From the NCBI RefSeq assembly GCF_000787575.1, contig NW_012236519.1, forward strand, positions 702,256 through 766,255: a DNA stretch of 64,000 bases, in the 5' to 3' direction. The position numbers and the translations under genes are program-made. The notes beneath the pieces were generated by a model that did not search any database, was not told the origin of the DNA, and was given only the letters and a program-made list of their open reading frames with translations. Shown here in pieces: positions 44,226 to 54,860 of this stretch; within the stretch, counting starts at the first letter, position 1; each line of letters opens with the position of its first letter. Source of the stretch: Acytostelium subglobosum LB1. Taxonomy: Eukaryota; Evosea; Eumycetozoa; Acytosteliales; Acytosteliaceae.

Positions 44226-44879
44226 GAGACACAGGTGGTGAACTCTGACTTGGACAAGGACCACACAGCGGGCTTCAATGCACAAGGTCAAGGAGAAGGC
44301 AGAAGAGAAGAGAAGAGAAGAGGATAGTGTAAGTAAGCAGCAGATGGTGATGCAATTAGAAGTGTATTGGTACTCACTCATTGATTGATATCATAACTCA
44401 AACTCATCAGCAGTAGTGAGACAACAAGGCAGAACAAAGTGGTGAGTGATACATGTCAATGTGTTGTTTATTATTGATGTATTTGTATATGTATAAGCAA
44501 GAGTAAGTATATATGTGTATGTGTACAAGTAGGAGAGAGTGAGTGCAATGCCAATGAGATGAGTAGTGGCCCAGTCTCACAGTGACATGTGGACCACATC
44601 TAACCAACCACCATTTTGAACTCAACCGTTTTTCGATTCGATTGGGCGCTAATTTCAAATTCAAATTTCATAACCCCTCGAAGTTCATTTATTTTATTGG
44701 TAAGAGGTGTAATTTTTAAACCTAAACAGTGGGGGAACATTCCCAAGATATTTATTTTAATGACTCAGTCATGAACACACGTCATTCATTCAACAGCCAT
44801 CAGTACTTATAATATATCTATTTGCATTTGTATATGTAATGTGATCGTTTCCACACAAATGATCAATACGATACGATTG

Positions 44880-46170
44880 ATTGGGTCGACCAGCCCAGAG
44901 CGGTGATGGTCCGTGTCTTCTCGTTTGGTGTCGTCTTGACCCGACCAATCAATCAACTAGTATGGGCAAGATCAACTGTACTATGATGCTGAGGACAGTC
45001 GGTCCACCAGATTGCTCTCCAAGTATCACTCCCAAAGGCCGTCGCAGGATCAGCCAGTAGATCAATGACAATCTCAGTACCAACTCGACCAAGATACAAG
45101 CAGCGTGGTCCCCATCACTGAGGACGTCTTCCACAAAACAGTGACTGCTCACCTCTGAGAACTCCTCCTCAAGTCATCATTGTGTCGCGTTGCTCTCGTT
45201 TCCGCGCGGGCACGCGATTCAAAATTAGAAACATCGACGACGATGGCAATGTTGCTAACTTTGTTGAGACAAAGCAGATGATCTGGGAAGCACCACTATG
45301 CACCATAAGAAGATGGAACGCGTTAGCCATCTAACCGATGGAGTAGGTACTGTTGATCTAACAAAGTACTTGAAGCTTTCTAGTCATGGTGGCCAAGATG
45401 TACCTGTCATACGCAACAACTGTGACCATCATGTGGATGTTGAAATGGTCGGGCCATCTGGAGATGTGGTCAATGCTTGCTCTGAGGTGCTGGATCATTG
45501 ATCAGTCGACTTGCCCTTTGTCCAGTGTCGCCCTGGGTGATGCGCCAAGAACTTTGGCACTCTCTCCTTAATGCAGCTACGCGGCAGTGTGCCGTCTTTT
45601 GGAACCAGTCATCGCCACACAGTTCTCGGACTCTATGATCAGCATGTCCAAGCAAGGTCAGGAAGGAGATCACTGTGCTCAGGACGACGCCCGCCTTCCA
45701 AGCACACATCAAGGTAATGCTTCTAACATTAACCTGAGCAAGCTGAAGCAGGGCGAGGCCGAGCTTGTCAGTGCGTACGAGGAAGACATTCTGAACGCCG
45801 ACACCGTGACCTACATTGCAACCTACAACCTCAACGATCAGCTCAAGAGCAATCGCATAGACTCACTCGATTGTGTGATCGACGACACAGTGACCTACAT
45901 TGCAACCTACAACCTCAACGATCAGCTCAAGGGCAATCGCATAGACTCGCTCGATCATGACGAACCAGCGCGTGGTCACCAGAACGGCACCGTGCCCACC
46001 AACTGCAAGGATTGTCAAGACAGGACCAACGTCGTGCAGGAGTGAGTCGCCTTGAAGTTGTTGGAGCATCATCCGTAGAACCTCAAAGCAATGGACCAGC
46101 ATCACAGTCTCTCAAACTGCACATACATTGAACAGCACCTAAAGACGATATGGGCAGACAATGGCTTTTT
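44880..46170 (+). pseudogene. Decayed Sac-domain phosphoinositide phosphatase
   Basis: Two hallmark Sac1-family segments are readable in the right order: RCSRFRAGTRFKIRNIDDDGNVANFVETKQ at 45186-45280 (family pattern S-RFRAGTR-...-GNVANF-ETEQ) and the CX5R catalytic loop TNCKDCQDRTNVVQ at 45998-46037 (family RTNCIDCLDRTNVVQ). Between and after them the frame breaks several times, so no full-length protein can be made. Next to the catalytic loop is an in-frame 84-bp tandem duplication. Functional relatives remove phosphates from phosphoinositides at endomembranes. The two invariant cysteine-to-arginine positions of the loop are still intact although the gene is broken. Confidence 0.65.
45800..45967 (+). 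repeat. 84-bp tandem duplication within the Sac pseudogene
   Basis: The segment beginning GACACCGTGACCTACATTGC at 45800 is repeated from 45884 (GACACAGTGACCTACATTGC) with only a few differences, keeping frame: both copies read DTVTYIATYNLNDQLKxNRIDSLD. 84 bp equals 28 codons. The second copy runs directly into the catalytic-loop region. Confidence 0.85.
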
Positions 46171-46510
46171 AGATGGTACCCGTCCATGAATCATTGTTTC
46201 ACGCAGCGTTAACAACATTAGAACAGACTGTCCAATATGTACAACTGTCGAATGATTCAATGAACATCGATGTGGCATTGAACTTGAGCACCATCATCAG
46301 ATCACTGGAGTGTCACAACAACAGACTCATCATTCATTCATTCATTCAGAGTATCCAGTTGGAACGATTGTTCCTCAATCAAGGCTCATCAACGTGAACT
46401 TCATTGATGATGACACTGAGATGATGGTATTGAGTGATACAAATTCAAATGGACCGTTAATTGATCAATCTGTTAATTAAATATATTTAAATATTTAATT
46501 CAAATTGTGT

Positions 46511-46604
46511 GTTTATAAGTGTGTGTGAGTGTGTGAGAGAGTGTGTGTGTGTGTGTGAGAGAGTGTGTGTGTGTGTCTCTGCTCACTCACCCACACACTC
46601 TGTC
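46511..46604. repeat. TG/CA-rich tract of unit 2
   Basis: Several GTGTGTGTGTGAGAGAGTG segments followed by CACTCACCCACACACTCTGTC; expanded counterpart of the tract at 41015-41085. Confidence 0.75.
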
Positions 46605-46969
46605 ATTGCTGTGAATGTCCTTGGACAAGTGCCCATTGACATCACTCATTACCTTATCACTTAATTACATGTATGTACACTTATATTACATTTTTACAAT
46701 GTTACTATAATACTATCATCATTCTAATTCATAATACTAACATTGATTCTCTCTCTCTAACTCACCATCCATCTAATTCATGCAATCAATCAATCAATCT
46801 ATCAATCACATCAATCAATCTTATATTATTAATAATTATATATAGACTCTACTTCGGCTAATGCCACAATTATCTACACCTCTATAATATGTCTCATAAC
46901 AGTGTTTTCCAACACTACTTACTTTATTACTTATACAACTCGACTTATTATATAATCCAATTTATCACA

Positions 46970-47429
46970 ATGCAATATAATCTCATTGAATCTCTTTATC
47001 CACCAGCCAAGCCCCTTCGGCTCTTGTTGCAAGACCTTGTTTGGGCCCACCCAAAAAGGAAAGATCAGGAAGTACATGGTCCTCATGGACATTGGTGTTT
47101 CTTATATTATATACCCCTACGCCAAACCAATCAGACAACTGTTCGACAACAGGCTTCCAAAGATAATATTTGGAAAGGATCAAGATGGAGTCAGGTTCTC
47201 ACGCTGGGTTCCTCTTGCTGTACACATATTCCATTACCCACCATCACCAGATAATGAGGTGGATGAGCCTGTCGCGTTATCACCGGTTCCTCCTCGCTTG
47301 TTCAATCAGCAGCCACCTGACCCCTGGAGACCAACTATATCCAACAACACCATCCAGTCTTCCAGTTCCTCAAGCGACACTGGTGATGGTAGGTATTGGT
47401 ATCTGAGTTGGTGGTGGAAGAACAGATGA
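46970..47429 (+). pseudogene. Unknown small protein of the duplicated unit, copy 2 (frameshifted)
   Basis: Starts MQYNLIESLYPPAKPLRLL as in copy 1, but about 17 bp present in copy 1 (around 41470-41487) are missing, which puts the rest in another frame. The continuation in that frame (KIRKYMVLMDIGVSYIIYPYAKPIRQLFDNRLPKIIFGKDQDGVRFSRWVPL) matches copy 1 well, so decay here is by deletion. It then reads HYPPSPDNEVDEPV... to 47429. Not recognised as a known family. Confidence 0.5.
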
Positions 47430-47535
47430 TGAGGTGGATGAGCAAGTCTATTCTACGGTCCCTCCTCCCCTTTTCAACAATCATTAATTCATATATATAT
47501 TGCCGTCAATCAAGGAGATGAGTGATGGGTATATC

Positions 47536-48022
47536 ATTTAAACTCTCTTTCGTCCCAACACGGCATGTAAACCATTCTGATCTTTGCTAGTTCAAGGGAC
47601 AGTGATTGAATTGTACTCTTGGAGAAGCAAAGATCAGAATGACTTCCTAACTTTGCTCGCTTGTTGGGGTTGACAAGATTAAATACTCCTTTTGGTAAGT
47701 CCTTGACGATTTAGTTAGCGGAAAGGTTAATTATTATTAATATTAATACCTCCAATCAATAAATAATAATTTAAGGTTAATGATAATAAAATAAATTTAT
47801 ATCTATTTATGGAGTCTACTACTTTAACGTACTACAATCAGTCTCTAACTAATTAAAGTGATCACCATGGATCTACATATTTAAATTTGAATTTTGTGTT
47901 TAGTGGAATTTTAACGGACAATTTTAAACTGTCATTTGATTTGGGTTAGATGATTATCTTGAAGGCGATTAGATTGATTGTTTAGTTTATTGATTGATTA
48001 TAACAACAACAAACATAGAACA
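47536..48022. other. Intergenic with the hairpin; promoter of the next gene
   Basis: 487 bp: hairpin region first, then a very AT-rich part (47740-47960) with TAATAATAAT-type text and finally GATTGATTGTTTAG-like sequence before the Ser/Thr-rich protein gene. No other gene seen. Confidence 0.5.
47554..47668. other. Perfect 16-bp inverted repeat with outer stem, possible structured RNA
   Basis: CATTCTGATCTTTGCT at 47573-47588 is exactly complementary to AGCAAAGATCAGAATG at 47626-47641, with a 37-nt loop. An outer CCCAACA at 47554-47560 can pair with TGTTGGG at 47662-47668, giving a two-stem fold-back of about 115 nt. It lies outside any gene, 20 bp beyond the end of duplication unit 2 and absent at the end of unit 1. 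It could be a non-coding RNA gene, a fold-back element, or a DNA hairpin. Transcription is not shown. Confidence 0.6.
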
Positions 48023-49840
48023 ATGTCAAAGAAAAGGAACTCAACATCAATGTCATCATTGACATCTTCTAGGCGGCTTGATGGTGGCCTTCCATCAGTG
48101 TCGTCGTTCAAGATCAGACAGGAGGACTTTAAGCTCGACTTTGATGATGATCCACTCACATCCAATCCTATCGTAAGTATGCTCACTACACACAATCACT
48201 CTATCTGTCAATTCAACTGACCAATCAATCAATCAAATCAATCAATCAATCAGATGACACCCAAGAAGCTTTTGATCCAAGGGTTTAAAGGATGTGATGA
48301 GAATGAGAATGATGAAACACTCGATACATCATACATGATGATGCGTCAACACAGCCACAACCAGTTAACAAAGAAGATAAAGAGTGATAGATCGACACCA
48401 TCATCACCCTTGTCCAACATTAGCAACATCAATCAGAACTCTCCGTCATCCATCTCCATTTGTTCCGACAATGCTGATGGTCCAATAGCATTCGCAATGC
48501 CATCCGAGCCAACAAACAGACGCAAACGAAGTGAGATGTTACTTAAATCTCTGTCCAGCATTCAATCACCCAAGACCAATCCTGCGTGCCCCTCTCCAGC
48601 CAAGCCCTCCTTGGCCGGCACCACCAACAACACCATCACCACTCCAGTGAAGCGACCAATCTCATCAACCTCTTCCATGTCAGTCGCCACACCATCCAAG
48701 TTAAAGACTCCTCTCAAGACCTTGTCTTCATTCGCAGTATGTACACATATCACGTTGACCAAGGTGGACTCCACACTTGCTAACCCAATCAATCAATCAC
48801 ACCAACAGTCGCCAATTCCAAAGAAGAGGACATCGATATGCCCACCCAACTCACCTCCAACATTCAAGTCGATTGAGATTATAAGCTCACCCGAGATGTC
48901 ATATGCCACATCAACATCATTGACATCGTCACCATCAGCAGCGATGGACGCACTCTCATTGTCCTCACCATTCTCATCACCATTGGCCTCGCACACGGAC
49001 ACCCTCTCGCCACTGTCCCCACCCTCGCCAATGTCCTCTCCACCAACTGGCCGTAGTACCCAGCAACGCGCGGTATTCAGCGGTCTGAGTAAGAAATCTG
49101 GACAGTTCCCAAACAAGCGTATTCAAGACATCAAGCACGTCGAGACTGACTTGATGAAGAGTATCAAGACAGAGGTGCATCCATCATCGTTGGAAAAGTG
49201 TGACACACAGCAGCTGGACAAGGTAAAGGACAAGGCAAACAAGACAACATCAACATCCAGGTCAACATCAGGTCTCAAGACATCGACCACCCCTGTACAT
49301 AATACCGCGGCCAAGCCCACATCTGTTGCCACCAGCAAGCCAATTCCAATGTCGTTAACGACGAAGCCAACACCAACGAATGCGACAGTCACATCCAAGA
49401 AGAGGGAGGCCTCCGAGACTGGCATCAAGACAGCAGCACAGGCAACAACACCAACACCAACGCCAACAAAGAAGATCAGACAGGATACCAACCCAACCCA
49501 CACGACACCTCTCGTCAACACAAAGCGTTTGCCCGCGACGACACCAACATCAACATCCCGTCCTTCGCTCTCCAACAGGACAGCGACAACAACAACGCCA
49601 ACACCATTGTCTACATCTAAGCCAAGAAGGGAAGTCACACTGTCATCCTCGAAGAAGTCTGCACCAAGGTTGTCAACGATGCCAAAGGATGACGACGACT
49701 TTGAGGCCAGGATAGAGTCGGCTCTTCTCGCAGCTGCACAAGGCAATGTGCTCCAAGGTAGTCTTCTCATGACCTCACCAGAGAAGGAGCAACAAGAGCA
49801 ATCCAGAAGTCAATGGTCTCCCATCAACAAACGACGTTGA
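48023..49840 (+). CDS. Ser/Thr/Pro-rich, probably nuclear protein
   Basis: Exons 48023-48172, 48254-48736 and 48809-49840 (1,665 nt, 554 residues). The second intron (48737-48808, GTATGT...CAACAG, 72 nt) contains no stop in frame and is easily missed; it is typical for this genome, with TCAATCAATCAC before the acceptor. The protein is basic, with many SP/TP sites and short lysine clusters (TNRRKRSEML, KTSTTP, PKKRTS, TSKKREASE). The N-terminus has RQEDFKLDFDDDP. There is no folded domain that I can see except possibly the C-terminal DDDDFEARIESALLAAAQGNVLQGSLLMTSPEKE. SP/TP density suggests a CDK-regulated nuclear or spindle protein; this is a guess. The gene is well kept. Confidence 0.8.
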
Positions 49841-50146
49841 TCGCTCGATCCATAGACTTAAGTGAGTGAGCGAGTCATTGAGTGATGCTCATCACATGAA
49901 CTCAATGGAGTTGAACATAATAGCAACCAACTCTCATTGAATGAATGAATGAATGAATGAGTGAACAAGTAAACAATAAATATCACTTTGTTTGAACGAT
50001 GTCTGGTCTGCTGGGACTGGGACTGGACACGAGTCCCGATATTTATTGTCAGATTGAAATTGTCGTTTGAATGAATCTCCGATGACAATGACATTATTAC
50101 ATACTTCAAGTAAGAGATAGATACATTCATATATTGACACCAGAAG
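49841..50146. other. Intergenic, no gene seen
   Basis: 306 bp with a GAAT run at 49938-49957 and the promoter of the CDGSH gene; a minus-strand ORF here is a shadow of that gene. Confidence 0.6.
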
Positions 50147-50701
50147 ATGGACGACACAACAAAGGAGCTGGCAGAGACACTAGAGAAGAGAATACATATA
50201 GAAGAGGAGCAATGTGACTGTGTTGACGATGATGAAGATGATGTGGTGGAAGACGAAGGTGAAGAGTCAATGGAGTGTGATGTCAACTCTACTACATCAT
50301 CAACATCAGATACATCAACAACACAGACAACAAAGACAACAAAGACAATTAGAGTTAGAGCAGAGGTCATTTGCAAGAAGTGCAATAGATGTAAACTGGT
50401 ACCATTGAAGATACCGTTTTATGGACCTTACACAGTGCGTGGCTTGAAGAAGGGAGTGCGCTACGAGTACTGCACATGTGGACTGAGCAAGAATCAACCA
50501 TTCTGTGACAAAGCACATGTTGGCACGCCTTTCCGACCGATACCATTCACACTGCCACACGACCAATCAATGTGGCTACTATGCGGCTGTCGCTACTCAA
50601 AGAACATACCATACTGCGATGCCGAGCATACACGACTACCATTTAATCCTCAAGATCCTCCATGTGCCTGTGACAAAGCCAAGGAACTCACCGACTGGTG
50701 A
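50147..50701 (+). CDS. Double CDGSH-type iron-sulfur protein
   Basis: 184 residues. Two CDGSH [2Fe-2S] domains with the C-x-C-x2-S-x3-P-x-C-D-x2-H ligand pattern: CTCGLSKNQPFCDKAH near 111 and CGCRYSKNIPYCDAEH near 147. Two domains in one chain is the layout of CISD3/MiNT, a mitochondrial matrix protein in animals. The N-terminus here is not a presequence: it is strongly acidic (DDDEDDVVEDEGEE) with CDCV and a Thr/Ser run, and then ICKKCNRCKLVPLKIPFYGPYTV. Membrane anchors of CISD1/2 are absent. The ATG at 50147 is the first in the frame. Localisation is therefore uncertain. Confidence 0.92.
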   Translation: MDDTTKELAETLEKRIHIEEEQCDCVDDDEDDVVEDEGEESMECDVNSTTSSTSDTSTTQTTKTTKTIRVRAEVICKKCNRCKLVPLKIPFYGPYTVRGLKKGVRYEYCTCGLSKNQPFCDKAHVGTPFRPIPFTLPHDQSMWLLCGCRYSKNIPYCDAEHTRLPFNPQDPPCACDKAKELTDW

Positions 50702-50923
50702 GGTGTTGGGTGTGGGGTGGCGGGCTGNCCATTCCTTCTAACTTCCGCTGTATATTAAAGTGTGGGACTTCCACGAATAGACGTCTTTTTCTGCACGCCA
50801 CACACGACCAAAGTATCGATACTTTGGCGGGCTGGCACAAGATTCTTCAGATGTCTCATTCTTTCAATCATTCATACTATCTTATACTTTGTAGTTATAT
50901 ATAACAATCTAATAATAATAATA

Positions 50924-51973
50924 ATGAGTGGCCAGAAGCAGATAACAGACTTCTTTCAATCAAAGAATAGTCCAAAGAAAGCCGCAACAACGACGACGAC
51001 TACAACTACAACATCTACTCCAACTAAAACAAATAAGAGAAAGAAAGTTGAAGAGGAGGATGAGGTAGAGGAAGAGAAGGCAACAGAAGTGTCCAAACCA
51101 GAGGATGAGGTTGTGCCTGAGGCTGAGGGTGATGCCGAGGGCGAGAAGGTGACCAAGGATGATGCCAATGCTGATGGCGAACAACAAGATGATGACGATG
51201 AGGAAGATGTCAAGGTTGTGAAGAAGAGAAGACAAGAAGAGGCTGATAGTACACCAAATGGAGCATCTTCAACATCAGATGAGGGATACAACAATATATT
51301 GGATCATCTGACAGAGAAGGGATGGAAGGATGCACTCGCACCAGAGTTCAAGAAAGCATACTTCAAGAAGATCATCACTCAGCTGAACGACGAGCTGAAG
51401 AAGCCTAAGGTCGGCCCCATCTATCCACCTAAGAACGAGATATTCACCGCGCTGAACCTGACGCCATTGGACAGTGTCCGTGTGGTTATTGTTGGACAGG
51501 ACCCATACCACGGCGCCGGCCAGGCACATGGCCTCTCATTCTCAGTCAAGAAGGGCATCAAAGCTCCACCCAGTCTTGCCAACATCTACAAAGAGCTGAT
51601 CAGTGACATCCCAGGCTTCAAGGTGCCCAACCACGGCTTCCTCGAGAAGTGGGCCAAGCAGGGTGTGCTGATGCTCAACGCTGTGCTCACTGTCGAGCAG
51701 GCCAAGCCCAACTCACACAAGAAGTTTGGATGGGCCGAGTTCACCGACGCCATCATGAACCTTCTCAACACCAAGGAGAAGATCGTCTTTATACTCTGGG
51801 GTGGCGACGCCAAGAAGAAGGGATCCAAGATCGACGGCAAGCGTCACCACATCATCACGAGTGCACATCCATCGCCCCTCTCGGTCACCAAGTTCCTCGG
51901 ATCAAAGCCATTCTCCAAGACCAACGAGTACCTAGAGTCCATCGGGTCAACAGCCCATCGATTGGACACTTGA
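50924..51973 (+). CDS. ung: Uracil-DNA glycosylase with PIP box
   Basis: Removes uracil from DNA at the start of base-excision repair; 349 residues. The N-terminus carries QKQITDFF (residues 4-11), a perfect PCNA-interacting (PIP) box as in nuclear UNG2, then a lysine-rich and very acidic segment. The catalytic core starts near 125; the water-activating loop is GQDPYHG, the middle has LMLNAVLTVEQAKPNSH, and the Leu-intercalation/His loop is SAHPSPLS, followed by KFLGSKPFSKTNEYLES. All catalytic positions are present. I chose the ATG at 50924 rather than the longer frame because it puts the PIP box at the protein end. An N at 50728 lies upstream. Confidence 0.96.
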   Translation: MSGQKQITDFFQSKNSPKKAATTTTTTTTTSTPTKTNKRKKVEEEDEVEEEKATEVSKPEDEVVPEAEGDAEGEKVTKDDANADGEQQDDDDEEDVKVVKKRRQEEADSTPNGASSTSDEGYNNILDHLTEKGWKDALAPEFKKAYFKKIITQLNDELKKPKVGPIYPPKNEIFTALNLTPLDSVRVVIVGQDPYHGAGQAHGLSFSVKKGIKAPPSLANIYKELISDIPGFKVPNHGFLEKWAKQGVLMLNAVLTVEQAKPNSHKKFGWAEFTDAIMNLLNTKEKIVFILWGGDAKKKGSKIDGKRHHIITSAHPSPLSVTKFLGSKPFSKTNEYLESIGSTAHRLDT

Positions 51974-52055
51974 CGCCAACATCTAAGTTGATCAATGAAG
52001 ANTTGATTGATTGATTGATTGGATGTATGTACAGTACAACGAATGTAATGGTTTA

Positions 52056-54728
52056 CTACTCATAAATATATTGGTGATCCTCCTCCGTCTCCTCAACGAT
52101 TTGTTGCTGGTCTTCCAGGTCAACAGCAGAGTACTGAGAGTATTGTGAGCTACGCGAATGTCGAACTGATGTTGATGGGCTGCTGCTACTGTGATCGTAT
52201 GTTGATTGATCGGAGGAGCAATGTTGTTGCTCACCATCCGAGATTGATTGATTCTGCATCATCACCTCGATGTGTACTGATATCTCCTCGAAGCATCCTT
52301 TACACAGTCGCACCTTCCTACCTGGCAGATACTGCGACAGATCAGTTATTGGACAACATTCAGTGCAATATATCTTTCCACACTTCCTACAATGATGCTA
52401 TATGATGATGGTCATGATGATGTTAGGATCATGCCAGATCATCAGTCTTCTTCTCCCTTTATACATACCCTTCTCCGACGCATTGTGAAGCTGGCCGAGC
52501 ATGTCATGCAATCCTTGACGAGTTGATCTTTGAGCCAAGTTGGATTGGGACCCTCTTGGTCCTTGGGCAGTGCCTCCAACTCCTGGAGTACCTCTCTTGG
52601 TGTGGTTGATCCTCTCTTCTCGTAGAGACTCTGACGCTGTTCTTGGTAGTTGATCTGGATCACATACTTGTTGATGACATCATTCAACTTCCTCATCCAT
52701 GTCTGCTTCTCCGACTCTGATGGTGCGTTCAAGAAGTATGTCTTGGTGGGCTCGATGATCTGGAAGAGATGTCCAAACCTTGCCGTGCTTGGTATGTCCT
52801 TGACCCAACATTTCTCCAGGGGCAGCGTCTGCTTGTAACGATATTGGTTCTTACCCTCGCGTTGGCAATATATCAGGAGGTCGTTGAAGAGGAAGAAGTG
52901 GCGAGTGTTCACTACGCGGTTCGATATCTTCTTCAAGTCGCCCTCCATGCAGAACACTCTTGAAGGTTTGATAAACTCTCCTTCAAAGCCTATTAGGTTG
53001 TTCTGGATGTCCAACACCTTGTTCTTGATTTGGAATTGCTCCATTCGTTCCTCCAGCTTGACTGCCACTGCATTGATGTCCTTCAACGACTCTGTCAAAT
53101 CATTATAATCAACATGATCTGAAGATGTCTCTGTCAACAATCTCTCCAACATCAATCTATATCTTGGTATTCTCTGTATTGGCATGATCAAATATCCAGA
53201 CAAGTTGAGTCCCTTAGATGATGGCTTGGCAAGGCATTTCTGGAATAAGGATATAAGTTAGTATGGTTGATTGATGGGGGAGTGGATGGATGTATACATA
53301 CCGCCAGGAATGATTTAAAGACAGAGTTTGACTTCTGTAGGCTATTGAGTAATACAATTGATTGATTGAATGAGTTGGCGTATATAGTATATGCATTTAA
53401 ACATGGTGCCTGATCAAGATATGTTAGAATATGAGGATAAATATTGTTTGAAGGATTATGTGATACTTACAATTCCACGGAAGATATCTCCGATTCTTTG
53501 GGTATCAGACCAGTTATCAGCTATCCTAGATTGGAAGTCCACCAAGAATGTTTTGTGAAGGTTGAATATAAAGTCAATGTTTGAGAAGATCTGATTGATC
53601 TCATCAATAGATATAATCTTGTCCTTTGTAGTTGCCTTGTCTCGGAGTGGCAACAAATATATCTATATTAGTTTGTTTGATTGGTCAGTTTGATGAATGA
53701 GAATCACTAACACAACTTCCATTAGTGACAGTACATACAGTCATTATTCGGTTTAGGTTGTTGATGTACTTCTTCTCACTGGCCAATATCTCTTGTACTT
53801 GATAGTTTCGTTGTGACATTCCTTCCTCATGTGGATGTGATGTTGTGTTGGTAGACTCTGGTGCTGTGAATATATCTGGTTGGATACTTGGTGGAGCTGA
53901 TATAATGATCTCTTCATCATCCTCGTCACTGCTGTCATCAGCATCCTTTAGTACATGTTTCAGGAATCTCTTTGCATTCATCGTTGAGCTTGCTGTCATA
54001 GACTTTGGTTTTGACAGTCCAATGAATCCTGCCCTTGGTATTGGTGATGACAAAGACCTCGTTATCTTCTCATTGATTGGACTAGTACAAGGACTACCTG
54101 CGGACTGTCCACTATCCTTCCTTGCAGGTACAAGTGGTCTCTTCTTGGGTTCAACGGTTGGTTGACCATCAATTGTTGTTCTTGGTGAGTTTGAATAGTT
54201 AGCCGAAGTCCTTGGCGATGACTCTGTTGAAGTGGTTGATGATCTTGGTGTATTGTTCATTGTCCTTGGTGTAGTTGTTACACTTGATGATAATGGTGTT
54301 GTTGATGATAGTAGTGATGGTGATGTTGAAGTGAGACTCGATGTGCTAGAGTTAAGTGGGGACCTGGCTGGAACTGGAGGTGGACTGACTGGAGGTGGTG
54401 TTGACATGTATCCAGATCTTGATAAAACACCACCTCCATTATTACTAGCTTTCCTTGGTGGAGGTGATAATGTCAGGTTGAATGGTATATCTGTCTGCTG
54501 TTGATGGATATAGGTTGGCTTTGCTGATTGTGGTGGAGGTGTTGGAGGACTTTTGCCACCTCCTGAGGCATTCAACTTTTGTTTCCTAATGTTTGCTGCG
54601 AAAGAACCTGCTGCGGCCAAATGATCCATTGGTGACATAGTCACTTCCTCATCCTCCAAGTTAAAGTTATCATTCTGAGTCACATCCTCTGTCGACGCTG
54701 TTAATAATGGTGATGATTTCCAATCCAT
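52056..54728 (-). CDS. RhoGEF (DH-PH) protein with FYVE domain
   Basis: Five exons: 54728-53739, 53662-53471, 53409-53302, 53239-52469 and 52397-52056 (801 codons, 800 residues); all junctions are phase 0. Order: Ser/Thr/Pro-rich N-terminus with many proline-rich sites (PPTPPPQ, PPPVSPPPVP) likely to bind SH3 domains; DH domain from about 309 (QEILASEKKYINNLNRIM ... LIMPIQRIPRYRLML); PH domain about 525-640 (FCMEGDLKKISN ... FFLFNDLLIYC); FYVE domain about 674-740 with CMTCSASFTMRRRR-HHCRKCG, CTECC and RLCKGC; Ser/Gln/Tyr-rich end. This is the FGD-type set: a GTPase exchange factor brought to PI3P membranes. The FYVE core is split exactly at RRRR|HHCR by intron 4, so without it the domain is not seen. 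Confidence 0.93.
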
Positions 54729-54860
54729 CCTGTTACTAACTAACTATATAATACAATTAATAATAAATAATATATATAATTAATACAAATAAAAATAAAT
54801 TTTATATGATGATAAGGTAGATTTAGAGTTGAGATTTGAGGAGGAGTCTAGGGTATCTAT

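Larger units (their letters stand above)
42890..47535. repeat. Segmental duplication unit 2
   Basis: Same order of parts as unit 1: minisatellite array 2; AT-rich stretch 44450-44800 with CAAATTTCAAATTCAAATTTC-like text and AACAGTGGGGGAAC at 44728; decayed Sac-type gene 44880-46170; conserved block 46315-46460; TG tract; small ORF from 46970; end near GATGAGTGATGGGTA at 47517. It is longer than unit 1 mainly through the larger minisatellite and the better-kept Sac region. Confidence 0.8.

Noticed and set aside
38680-47535. Mobile element as explanation of the duplicated block
   Set aside because: I found no transposase, reverse transcriptase, terminal repeats or target-site duplications; only duplicated blocks are supported.
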